Source of the DNA: Triplophysa rosa
Lineage: Eukaryota > Chordata > Actinopteri > Cypriniformes > Nemacheilidae
Length of the DNA stretch: 64,000 bases
Direction: 5' to 3'
Assembly: GCF_024868665.1 (NCBI RefSeq)
Contig: NC_079898.1
Coordinates: 13,391,693 to 13,455,692 of the forward strand
Under the pieces are notes generated by a model, which had not been told where the DNA came from, did no database searches, and saw only the letters and a list, made by a program, of their open reading frames with translations. This document shows, piece after piece, positions 38,489-49,200 of this stretch. The position numbers and the translations under genes were made by a program. Position 1 is the first letter of the stretch; each line of letters begins with the position of its first letter.

Positions 38489-38925
38489 AAGGGAAGCAGT
38501 GAGCTGCATGCTATTTTTAAGGGGATATTTCAGAGGCAAAACAACATTTCCCCATGTTTTACTCGCCCTCAAGGCATCCTGACTGAATATGACTTTCTTC
38601 TGATTTATATAATAATGCAGTCGTATTTCGAGTTATAATACCACGTATCATCTTTCTTCCAAGCGGTAGAATGGGAGTGAAGGGGGCGGGAATTTTTTGA
38701 AGCTCCAAAAAGTGCATCCATCTATCAAAGAACTGCTCGACACGGCTCTGTGGTCTTAGCAAAGGTCTTCTGAAGCGAATCGATGCGTTTGTTTAAGAGA
38801 AATATCCATATTAAGAGCGCTGTTAATGTCTAGCTTCCGTTATCCCTGGGCTGCGCGTGAACCAGAGGCCTGTTTTTCCGGAAAATGAAGGTGACGAAAG
38901 CTCCCGCACAGAGGAGACGGTATAT

Positions 38926-39819
38926 CAGTGGGGGCTGGCCAATAGAGGGCGCCGCCCTCCCTGACCTACACACACAAAATAATAATTATATAATTTTTTT
39001 AAATGTATATTTGCGTAATATAATGTTATAGATAATCATCTGTGGAAAATATATGTTTTCATCATCACAATATGACCTCTCAGCCTGTCTCAATTTCAGC
39101 TGAGGGGCGATCGAGAAATCGCCCATAGGAGGCGGGTCTTTGTAGAATTTAGTCAAATCCTGATTCAAGATATACATATATTTAAGACGTGACATAAAAT
39201 TTACCCAATCAGCATCCACAAATCTTGATCTAAAATGGGCGATTTTTCTGTCGCCCCAAACTGCTAAAATCAGGGCTGGTCTGTAGCGGCGCAATTTCCA
39301 ATTGTGTGACAAGCGGGCTCAGGTAATTCCGGACACGAACCTAACTCTGTAAAATCTCTACTCCAATGTATGTTTGAGAAGAGAACTATGGCAGAAAAAC
39401 TGAAGGTAAAGGAGCAGGGTCCAGATCAGCCTGACCTCTTAATCAGACAGCAGACAAGCGAAAAAGGGAAGAAGTACACGCGAAGCTTCTCTTCCCGTTG
39501 GTACACCAAAAAGGCATGGCTATGTGGGTGCGTTTCTGCTAATGCCTTATTTTGCTTTCCTTGCCTGTTGTTTAAAGCAACTGGGACAGATCCAGCATGG
39601 ACAGTTACGGGAGTGAGGGATATGAAGCACCTGACTGATTTTCTTGTACATGGTTATCCTCAGATTTATTTTGTATCAGTCATGGAAGTGTCCAAAATGT
39701 AACTGAGACTGGTAAATCATTAAAAATGATTTAGTGAATAAACAGGTAACTAGATGTTCTTTAACTGTGTTGCTTGCTGAAAATGTTTGCGGTGCCAGTG
39801 TGCCACAGCCCCACCACTG
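38926..39819 (+). mobile_element. hAT element nested in the TTAA palindrome, perfect TSD
   Basis: Ends CAGTGGGGGCTG and inverted CAGTGGTGGGGCTG. Identical 8-mers CGGTATAT flank it (38918-38925 and 39820-39827). 894 bp, carrying part of a hAT gene with a TTF-type zinc finger. It sits near the centre of the host palindrome. Confidence 0.88.
39388..39702 (+). pseudogene. TTF-type zinc-finger fragment of a hAT transposase
   Basis: About 104 codons. After a basic leader come SSRWYTKKAWLCGC, NALFCFPCLLF and DPAWTVTGVRDMKHL, the signature of the TTF-type finger at the N-terminus of ZMYM-like hAT transposases. The finger Cys residues are present. The hAT catalytic and dimerisation regions are absent and the frame drifts into non-homologous sequence after residue 85 or so. 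This is a transposon remnant, not a host ZMYM gene. Confidence 0.8.
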
Positions 39820-41588
39820 CGGTATATATTGTATCATAACGAAAAATGCTGCGTTCGTCACTGGAACACTGGAACTTAAGCCTGCGTCATTTGCCGGAAA
39901 AACAAGCCTCAGGTTCATGCGCAGCTGAAGGTTAACGGAAGCTAAACATTAAGATTAATTGCGCTGTCAATATGGATAGTTCTCTTAAACAAACACATCA
40001 ATTCGCTTCAGAAGACCTTTGTTAAGACCACGGAGCCGTGTCGAGCAGTTCTTTGATCGATGGATGCACTTTTTGGAGCTTCAAAAAATTGACCCATTCT
40101 ACCGCTTGGAAGAAACTTTATACGTGGTATTATAACTCTTAATACGACTGCATTATTCTTCAAGAAGAAAGTCATATTCAGTCAGGATGCATTGAGGGTG
40201 AGTAAAACATGGGGAAATTTTGTTTTGCCTCTGAAATATCCCTTTAATTACTGTGGTGTTTACCGACTCACTCTGGCTTCCCCAGGAAACTTCTAACCAT
40301 GTTCTCTGGTTCTTCAACTTACATTATTTTGATTGACATGATATACCAGTCACATTTAATTTGGAGGGTTTAAGTTTCCTTCCTTGTAGTAACTCTAGTA
40401 GTAAACATTTTCCTTCTCCACATCTGTAAAAGCTGGATGTGAGACCTTAGAAGACGCAATTTCACACAGCAACTGAGACGACAACACAGAGGACTGGCAG
40501 TTCTTTCTCTGTTCAACCAAACAAAACCATTTTGTTTGACTACAATGTATATACAGTGAAACGAAACAAAACATTTCAGCTCTTACAGTATATTTTAAAT
40601 GACCCCTTGCTGAAAAACATACAATGGAACAAGTTCTAATGGTTTCCATTGCAAATACCATTATGAACCATCAGCTGTTTAGTATTATAAATAAACATTA
40701 CTAACTTTCTTTTATTGTGTGTTTAAATAGGATTATAATGCATTAAAATGTATAAAATTTGGATATCCTCCATAGTGTATTCTGTGCCAAATTATGTGAC
40801 AGTGAGTTTAACCATACAGGATAAATATTTGTACAACATTAAGCATGTTAAATACACTTTAAACACACAGGAGCAACGTTTACGTTCCGATTCATTCTGA
40901 CTGAAATGGTAATTAAGTTGAGATTTCTCCTCTACCCTCTTTCACTCTGCAGAAACACTAAAACTTTCATTCTGACTTCAACTGCTGCTGTTAAACCTTT
41001 GCTGTCACCATCTGTTCTGACTACCGTCCACAGTGGATCTTCACTCTTGTCATTTGGTCTCTCTTTATGGTGAAGCAGGGAACAACATTGCCACCTAGAG
41101 CATGATCCAAGTCAGCATCCAGCATCTCAGGCCAGCTACACATCACCCCTCCTAACCTCACGAACATTTTCACTCAATAACCTGAGGGGCATTTATAAAG
41201 TAATTTCATTGCAGCCTCTCGCCCACATCAACACATTCACGCTAGTATCACATGAGCAATACCTTCAATCAACTTCATACCTAAAGTGACCTATTGCGTT
41301 GTCCTAATACAGCGCGCAGCATTTTAATGGTTGACTGAGCACTAACCATGAACATTCAGAACTATATCTCCCCATGCGAGATCCAGAAAATCAGAGACCG
41401 GAAGATTGCACAATCACAAGGGAATAAAGAGGAGAGGAGGGAGGAAACAAATTGGAAAATAGTCTATGTACCAACGCTGCTGGTTGCACTCATGTTAAAG
41501 TTAATTTTCACATGCACATAGCATTTAAACTAATAGCCTTTTCCACGTGCGGTTAAAATCAAAGCTGATTAAAATTCGCAGGTCCTAC

Positions 41589-41672
41589 CTGAGTAGATGG
41601 GGGCGAGTCGAAATATATCCGAAAGTCTGCTGTTCACAGGCTCATATGGAGAATCTTCAAGCAAATCATTCC
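41589..41672 (-). CDS. gfra1: gfra1 coding exon 3 (linker after domain 1)
   Basis: The acceptor is TTTTGCAG before 41672 and the donor G|GTAGGA after 41589. The 84 nt encode the linker with motif DLLEDSPYEPVNSRLSDIFR, nearly invariant in GFRA1, ending in LAPIYS. It leaves in phase 1. In mammals the next splice carries an alternative 15-bp exon (the GFR alpha 1a/1b difference, recalled), so this junction is a known site of alternative splicing. Confidence 0.93.
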
Positions 41673-43041
41673 CTGCAAAATAAACAGTTAAATAAATCTG
41701 GTTCCTAAATTCATTATTACTTTTGTAATCAGACTTTAAACTTTAAACTACCCCATCTGTTTGTAGGAAATTTCTATTTGGGTCATTGATTCATGGAACT
41801 GGTTTACATTTCAGAGTCAGTTTCTGGTTGATTGGTTATACTGGTCAGTTGAGCTGAAAGAGTTTCTGCACCAGCACACACTCACACATATATGCACTAA
41901 CATAAAGCATCCCAGACTGAATATGAGAAGACCTCACACTCCATAAACTTTAATGGACACACTTCAAACAGGGATTTGAAGACTTCCTAGTGACCCTGTG
42001 TGATAACAGAAGTTAGGAAAGCAATTTCCCAGCTCCAGCAGTGCACTGGATCTAAACAGAGCTCAGCATTATTGGATCTATGTGTGCAAAGCGTGCCGAG
42101 TTTTTAAAATAAACTATGTTTTTATGGTCACAGCATTAGATGTTTACAACGTCTGTGTGAAGACGAGGTCTGCGCACCTTGTAAATGCTGATAGATTCCC
42201 CAGTAGATGCGCAGGCAGTTCTTCTCTTTCTTCATGCCTCTTTTACAACGGCAGTTATACAAGGGACTCTGCTTTAGAGCGTCCAAGGCAAGTCGACATT
42301 CATCCTTGGCTTCCACTCCAGTCACCATACTGAAGTTGCCCTCCCTTCCAGCTACGCACTGCCTCATAGTCCGGTACTTTGTGCTGCATCCCGGTTCTTT
42401 CAAACACAGCTCGTTCGCTTTGACACAGTCCAGCCGGTTTCCACTAGTAAAGAAAGACTCCTCGCCAGATAACACCACATCTGTATAGGGCAACAATAGA
42501 AATGATGGACTACTGTAGTATGGACAGAATCGTGTTTTATTTCAATAACCATATAGAGGCCAGCACGCGCACCGCAACTGCAGTTTTTAATTGTTCTAAA
42601 TCATAACTGTAATTCTAATTAATAAGTGGTTTAAATTAGTTTTCTTTGTATGTAAACGTTTATGATTTGAAAATGTATTGGAAATACAAAGGAAATAGGA
42701 TTTAACCAATCCAAATGCTTTAAAGATTAAAATATTAAGACATGGAGATTTCAGCAGGCTTAAGTAAAAGACTAGCTGTATTTTAATAGCTCCAATATCA
42801 GTTATACCTAAATTCTGATTCTGAAATATAACATGATCATGTAAACCTACGACAGAATCAAAGACTTATGAACTCTTTCGGATGGTTTTATGATCATGTT
42901 TCAATGTTAATCACGAGTACTGCGGTCTGTCTATTATCTTATGCTCTTTACTATTTATCTATCAATCAATAACTTAACATGCAAACCGCATTCCAACTTA
43001 CCCATCAGAGGTAAAATGATGTAAATCGCGGCGATGAACAT
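41589..43041 (-). CDS. gfra1: gfra1, GDNF family receptor alpha 1 (5' part, three coding exons)
   Basis: GFR alpha 1 is a GPI-anchored co-receptor that binds GDNF at the cell surface and presents it to the RET kinase; it acts in enteric neurons, motor neurons and kidney (family knowledge). Three exons join in frame (40, 303 and 84 nt; GT-AG sites; all junctions phase 1). The predicted start is a hydrophobic signal peptide (MFIAAIYIILPLM), then the N-terminal cysteine-rich domain with eight Cys in exon 2, an N-F-S glycosylation site, and the strongly conserved stretches NCRCKRGMKKEKNCLRIYW and NDLLEDSPYEPVNSRLSDIF. This matches GFRA1 better than GFRA2, 3 or 4. The rest (cysteine-rich domains 2 and 3, GPI signal) should lie left of the window. 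Whether this is the a or b fish paralogue cannot be told. Confidence 0.95.
42178..42480 (-). CDS. gfra1: gfra1 coding exon 2 (cysteine-rich domain 1)
   Basis: The acceptor is CTATACAG before 42480 and the donor G|GTGCGC after 42178. The 303 nt encode the first cysteine-rich domain: motifs NRLDCVKANELC, CSTKYRTMRQCVAG, EAKDECRLALDALKQ and CRCKRGMKKEKNC. Eight cysteines and one N-glycosylation motif are visible. The exon enters and leaves in phase 1. Confidence 0.95.
43002..43041 (-). CDS. gfra1: gfra1 coding exon 1 (signal peptide)
   Basis: Starts at the ATG on 43041-43039 and encodes 13 codons plus 1 nt, a hydrophobic leader typical of GFR alpha proteins. The donor is G|GTAAGT at 43001. The phase-1 end joins exon 2 to give Asp-Val-Val. 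Confidence 0.9.
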
Positions 43042-46000
43042 TGCGTTTTTATCCTTGGGTAACACGAGCTAAGTTTGTTCAAACAAGCAATTTACTGTTT
43101 TGACGACAAAAATAATCCTTCTTCATTCAGGTCCATTGAAACATCGCTGTTCAAAATGCACATCCAGAGTCCGTAACCTGGTCCAAAACTGTCACTAAAA
43201 GATCTGGGGTGGTTTCTTGGATGAAGTCTCATTGACAATGGAGCAAACAAGCAGAAAATGAGTCGCGAGGCGGCAGAATAAAACTCCAGCTCTTCAGCAG
43301 ATACGCGCGTGCGACTGAGCGCGCGACAGCACTGTGGCATTCAGTTGCGCTGTAACCCAAACCAAAAAAGCACACGCGACTCTCCCAGTGTACTCTCAGC
43401 GCTTCTGTGGGAGACAGAGCTACAGTACAAACACAATCTCTCACCCCAAACAGAGATCTCGTGTTTGTTCTCAGAATACCCAGACCGCATCTGTTTTCTT
43501 TTATTATGAGTAATTCCAGAGATGCAATGTTTCTTTTCACTTCAACGGGTGACTGGCTTTAGTGATGTCTTTAGGTTGATGATGCAGAATGCGCTTTTTT
43601 TTATCTGCATCGAATTATTGGGGTGGACAAGAATTAAGGAACTTTTTAATATTTTGTCTAATATGAGGCAAATAATTTCTGTAGAAAACGGCGAAAGATC
43701 TGTGCATGCGCACACTTGCTATCGGATAACATACGACTCCTTTATCCTTGAAACATTAAGACTATTCTTACAAGTCTCAGTGGAATATTTTGGATGTAAA
43801 TATCAGCACACTGGAGAAACGGTATGTAAAGCTCTGCATAGTGTCTTTTGTCAACCATGAACGGTCACGTCATCACAATGAAAGTCCAATTCTTGATAGT
43901 AACACCCTCTTCTACTTACACATGCGCGCGCGCTGAAGACACTTTTCTCCAAATAAAACGACAACTAACTGCAACATAATTAATCCAAAAGCCTTGTAAA
44001 TGCGATCACGTTACTGATTTAATTTACCAAACATATACATATTTAAAAAAGGTTACTGACTTAATTTAGCTAAATTAGGATTTTCTTAAAAATTAAGGTA
44101 GGCTACCAAAACCATTGTTTTAAATTTCACGTTCACTTTGCAAATAAGGATTCTTTTAAAATGAAGTTTTGCTGAGATAGTTAACAGTGATTAAAGCCTG
44201 GTGAAGGACGCCATCTGTTGGTGTGTGCGCCTTACTAATGAAACAAGGTTTCTAAATAGTAGATAGTAAAATTTGTGCTTTATAGACATAATTCGATTTA
44301 CCATTGAATGATTTAAGAATTAAATTATTAAGTCATATATATACTGTATATATATAAACATTTACACGAGGAAAAATCGAAACCTTATTGACGTTTATCC
44401 TTAATGTAACTGGAGCTAAACCAATTGACCAGTTCGATCAACAGTCATGCTGCTCTGGTCTAAATGCACATTTCTGACCTGAGCTCATTTTATTCTAATA
44501 AGCGTAAGTGGAGAATAGCCTACATGCCACAGGTGGCAGGGTTCAGATCACGCGCTCAGCCTCAATGGAATTTGTATAAATTTGTACTGTATCATAAATT
44601 GATAAAACACACAAGCATAAAGCCGTCTAATTCAGGGGTTTTTGTAGGGCTATGTTGGAGAAAGAGAAGCTAACAAAAAAAAGATGACTGTGTTCAGGGG
44701 TATGGCAGGGTGCGATGGGGGTTATGTTGTGGAGGAACTGCAGAGGGCATGGGATGGCGGAAAGTTGTGTAAAAACACAAAAACCTTGCATTAGAGGTAT
44801 TGTGATACAATTTCATCACTTTCATTAATTTCACGTGAACTGTCCCTTTAATTTTGTGCACAGACCAGAGCTGTCTACTGTACAGCATACGTCATCGAGG
44901 TTGTCTCGTTTTAGAGCATTATAAAATTAACATGTATTTCTCTTAAGACGTAATCATTGTAATTTCATTCTTACCTTGAAATGTAATGGTTGCCTTTCTG
45001 TAATAAAAACAGAAATAATGACGTATGTGTGTACAAAACGACATTAGGTACATGAATCACGTAAATTACATATTTTCAACTTAAAACGGCGTTTTGTAGT
45101 TTGCATCAGTGGATACTGACGATAAACATTTATATTGTTAAAAAACGGTAAGATATTGAATGTTTAGCCTCTAACGTCGTGCGTTGCACTCGAACGTTAG
45201 CTGTCTTCTTTGATTTGATTGGTCACCACACCGGCTCTTTAAACACTAACTCCTGACTTCTTACATTTGATTGGCAAATGGCCACCTTATTTTAACATTG
45301 AGGTCCACTGCTAGACCGCTGAGCACAAAAGTATGCAGCACCAAAAACTACAGATAGGTTTTCAGGCATTTCTATCACAAATTTTATTTGTGTGGCGTGA
45401 GAAAACGGCGAATGCGTGAGGGTTGGCAGCCCATAAGATGCATTCCTGGCTACATTTCTCCCAGGCGATCTGTGCGTATAACAGGAGTTCGCAATTGCAA
45501 CAATAGGCTAATTATCACCAACTATATGTATCCACATATTGGCTGTCGAATTTTACGTTGCATCTTAGATATCAATATAGCAGGAGCTAGAATAATATAA
45601 CCAAACCACTTTACCGATTTAGGCATATAATAGAGAATGTAAACTCCAGAAAACATGGCGGTATGAAAAAATAAACAGATACTGCCAAATGGCGGACAGA
45701 CTGGCGTAAAGCTCTAACGTTAGTGTTGACTAGTGCTATTAACCAGTTGTAAGCTCACAAGTCATGACTGAAGTTTGCTCGCCTCTACAAATAAGTAATG
45801 ATAACATCTAGTTAACATTACTTTACAGGTAATATCTTTCTTAACCTAATTTAGTGTGCAGCCTAGGGTAAAAAGTAAACAATATCTTTGGGCAAGCCTG
45901 CTTACTCCGCGTAACAGTGCAGAACAATACACTAAACGATGGCGACATATCACTACAACAAAAAGCTAAATAAATATGATTTTCTTCGGAGCAACCCACA

Positions 46001-46049
46001 CGACGTTGTTCAGAGAGCGACAGCACGGCGGGAGTTCTAGGCTCATTAT
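43042..46049. other. Divergent intergenic region between gfra1 and ccdc172
   Basis: This holds the gfra1 5' UTR/promoter side (a GC-richer stretch about 43100-43480) and the ccdc172 upstream side. A second NRF1-like core (GTGCATGCGCAC) sits near 43702. I see no gene or clear TATA box. The open frames around 43092-43540 on either strand show no recognisable protein and probably overlap gfra1 untranslated sequence. Confidence 0.5.
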
Positions 46050-46061
46050 TGCGCATGCGCA
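46050..46061. promoter_or_regulatory. Palindromic NRF1-type site upstream of ccdc172
   Basis: TGCGCATGCGCA is a perfect palindrome matching the NRF1 core, 110 bp before the ccdc172 ATG. NRF1 sites are typical of TATA-less vertebrate promoters close to the start site. The placement suggests the ccdc172 core promoter; the transcription start itself cannot be seen. Confidence 0.55.
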
Positions 46062-46170
46062 CACTTTGTTAGTAACTTAGCTGCTATTTCTAGATGCGTT
46101 TGTTGTTCAGTTGATAAGAATTACTTGTTTATCCGATTTCCACAAAGATTCTCATCGTAATAATCCAACA

Positions 46171-46249
46171 ATGAGTATCGAGTCTCTTTTAGAGCACATT
46201 TTACTGACAGAGCAGCAGGTGTCAGAGAATATTAGGCAGCTTCATGAAG
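46171..46249 (+). CDS. ccdc172: ccdc172 coding exon 1
   Basis: ATG at 46171 with A at -3. Encodes 26 codons plus 1 nt; donor G|GTACGT. This is the conserved CCDC172 N-terminus. Confidence 0.92.
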
Positions 46250-49200
46250 GTACGTTAACGTTAAACATACGAGAACTATTGCCGGGGTTTTAGTTTTGAC
46301 CTTGAAAGCACTTAAATCCAACTTTATTGGAATTATTCATATTATTATTAGTGAGCTTGAAGGAGTGTGTTGAGGCACGTGTCGTATTTACCTTTTTTTG
46401 AAAGGTAAGTCATTCAGTCAGTATGTTTTTTTATTCAGTTAACTCCAGCATAAAGACCGCGCAGGACAAAATAAACTCTTCAAGTCAAACACTGGAGAAA
46501 GCACAGCGTGAACATGATAAGAAGGTATGGCCAATTTTTCAGTGAATAATATTAGACATATTACTAACAGATTAGTGATTAATTTTGCATTTACTTTCTC
46601 TTAAGTGTTATGTTTAATGTAGGCCTCTCTCTGTTCAAAATATTACCACCCAGCTCAGAGGATGTTCACTGTCACTCACTGAAATTATCTGTAAAGAGAG
46701 CTGACATACAGTATTAATATCCTTTGGCACTGTGAAAAAGGCATTTCTGTTTCATGATTAAAACACTTCATCTAATGGACAGGATACATTAAGACAGAGT
46801 GGATCAATTTTAAGCGGCACAGCAAAATCAATCTAATTTCTTTCAGATTACATTAGTATTATTGTTGAAAACCTTTAGAAATACAATTAACCTGGAAAAC
46901 ATACGGCATACATTTGTTTGATACCAATGTCAGAAGTCAATGAGGAATAGAGGAAATTGATTAAAGAGGTCAATCATTTCTTGGAGATAGACCTCAATAA
47001 GTAGACAGTCTAAACCTTGTTGACTTAAAGGCCCCCCATTGTCCACAATAGGATATACCCAATACAAAAATATAATATTCTGAGATAGTCCTCACTGCAG
47101 AACACAAGATCCAGGGGGCAAGGTTGGATCCATATCCATGTATAAACTTAGCCCCAATTTGGAGAGTAAGTTGCAAGCCATGGTTGCCAACGTTTGCTCT
47201 TATCAATGTCATAATTTAGTGTACGCCTGTAACAAACACAGTTAAATATTCGTTAACCCTAACACGTGTCTAAAAAAAACGCGTGAAAAAAGACAATAGA
47301 ACGCATTAGAACACATTTTAATTAAAAAAATTGGTCAGAAATGTTTGGATTGTTTTTTCCCTTAATAAATAAAACCATAATTTAAAAACTGCATTTTGTA
47401 TTTACTCTGGTTTTCTTTGAGTAATATTAAAATTTGTTTGATGATCTGAATCATTTAAGCATGACAAATATGCAAAAAAACAAAAATCAGGAAGGGGCAA
47501 ATACTTTTTCACAGCACTGTATATTTAAAAAATGTCTTTTACTGGGCTTATCACTTCATCAGCTGGCATTTTGTGGCAAGTTTAGAACATTTAGCACAGG
47601 CTCTTTGAATGACCCCAGTAATCCACTCGATGCAGCCAATGTCAAGAAAGACACATCTAATTTTCCTGCGTCATCTGTTTGTTCAGACCAGTGCATCTTG
47701 TGTAATTATGAGACATTATTTGCTCGTTTTCTCTGAAGCCAAAGAGTAATTACCTGAAGGATGCTTGATGTCTTTCACACTTGACCAACCTGATAAAAGG
47801 AGAGACGCAGAGACCTGAATTCAAAAAGCAATGCTATTCCAATTACAGAATGACCTACAAACAGAATGACATAAGCTCTCCTCAACAAACAGCACTGAAA
47901 ACCACTGATCCGTCAGATGAGCAACATGCTGCGCTGATGTAATTTCTTTGTGCAGTCTGTTGTCCCGAAGACAAAGTTCTTATGATCTCACAGCGCAAGA
48001 TCGTGAATAAGATTATTCAGAAGATCTGAATAAGACACTGATAAAATTCACGATTAATCTGTGACTGTAGGCTCAGCTCCTGTCGGAAACCAAGATGCAA
48101 CTTGATTTAATAACAAAGCGACAAGAGCAACTAGAAAGGCAGAGAGATGAGCTACTGGGACTGCAGAGAGATCTTAGGGAGAAACTGGTATATACATTCA
48201 CATTGCATACAGATGTTAAAGTTTTTGTATTGCATATCGTTGTGAAAACTGATGTTTTTTTTTCATACCACCACATTAAAAAGACACCGTATTCCTATGC
48301 TGAAACAATATTATAATAACCATTGTTAAGAAAATAATTGTCATCACATGGCCTCATGAAATGAGATATGATCTACTTATCACTAGCGTCTTACAATCTG
48401 ATCCATGTTGTCCTGCTCTGTTTTTAAAGGGATTTTTCACCTGAACATAAAAATTCTGTCATAATTTACTCACCTTCGAGTTGTTCCAAATCTGTATAAA
48501 TTTCTTTGTTCTGATGAGCACAGAGAAAGATATATGGAAGAATGTTTGTATATAAACAGTTCTTGGTCACCATTGACTACCATAGTAGGAAAAAATACTT
48601 TCAATTTTTTTGTTCTGTTGAACACAAAAGAAGATATTTTGAAGAATGTAGGACAGCAAACAGTTCTGGGGCACTTTTGACTACCATTGCAATTTTTCCT
48701 ACTATGGTAGTCAACGGGGTCCAATAACTGTTTGGTTACAAGCATTCGTCCAAATATATTTCTCTGTCCAACCAAACAAAGCAATTTATACAGGTTTGGA
48801 ACAAATGTGTAATTCATGACAAAAAAAAACATTTCTGGGTAAATTATCCCTTTAATCTGCATAATAGCATCCTTTCCATTGTTTTGTAATTCAGGACAAA
48901 TTGAAAAGGGAGTCGTTGGAGGAGCGAGAGAAATTCTTGAAGGAGATGATAACTTTCAATAGTGAATTCAATCTAATGAGAAACAGAAATGTTTTTCTCG
49001 CCCAAACCCAATCGAAGATCCAAAGTTTGGAGCAGGAAGCTGAAACTCTAAACAAAGGTATGCTGTTTCTTGTTGGAGATCACACAGGAATAACTCATTT
49101 TCTGCACTTTCAGATTAAGCAAGTGTTTGAGATTAGTGTTAACAATGATTGTAACCATTTTGCTGAAACGGCACGATTGTTTCCCAAGTTTGAATGAAAA

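Larger units (their letters stand above)
38521..40243. mobile_element. Long palindromic TTAA element, split by a hAT
   Basis: Left end GGGGATATTTCAGAGGCAAA; the inverted right end reads AGGGATATTTCAGAGGCAAA. Both are flanked by TTAA (38517-38520, 40244-40247). The arms match for several hundred bases (for example CACGGCTC and TCGACACGG words, CATCCTGACTGAATATGACT), so without the insert at 38926-39819 this is an 830-bp near-palindrome. TTAA plus AGGG ends fits Kolobok-type MITEs; piggyBac-like is the alternative. Confidence 0.75.
1..41588 (-). other. Probable gfra1 intron 3 (continues beyond the window)
   Basis: After gfra1 exon 3 no later exon (cysteine-rich domains 2 and 3) could be found by eye on the minus strand, so the whole left part is best read as intron. 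Stretches where I see no gene and no clear repeat: 942-1630, 1720-2515, 2811-6394, 8240-9385, 10748-12289, 13996-16143, 16230-18164, 22035-23046, 24823-25948, 27730-28860, 29350-31950, 36290-37155, 37555-38298 and 40248-41588. An exon missed by eye cannot be excluded. Confidence 0.6.

Noticed and set aside
39370..39702. Host ZMYM/TTF-finger gene
   Set aside because: It is bounded by hAT ends with a perfect 8-bp duplication and lacks the rest of the protein.
1..41588. Downstream gfra1 exons (cysteine-rich domains 2 and 3)
   Set aside because: Looked for Cys-rich minus-strand segments with matching phase and found none convincing, so these exons are placed outside the window. A protein-to-genome alignment would settle it.
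42207..42488. 93-codon plus-strand frame
   Set aside because: It is the antisense of gfra1 exon 2, whose minus-strand reading has conserved cysteines, splice sites and clear homology.
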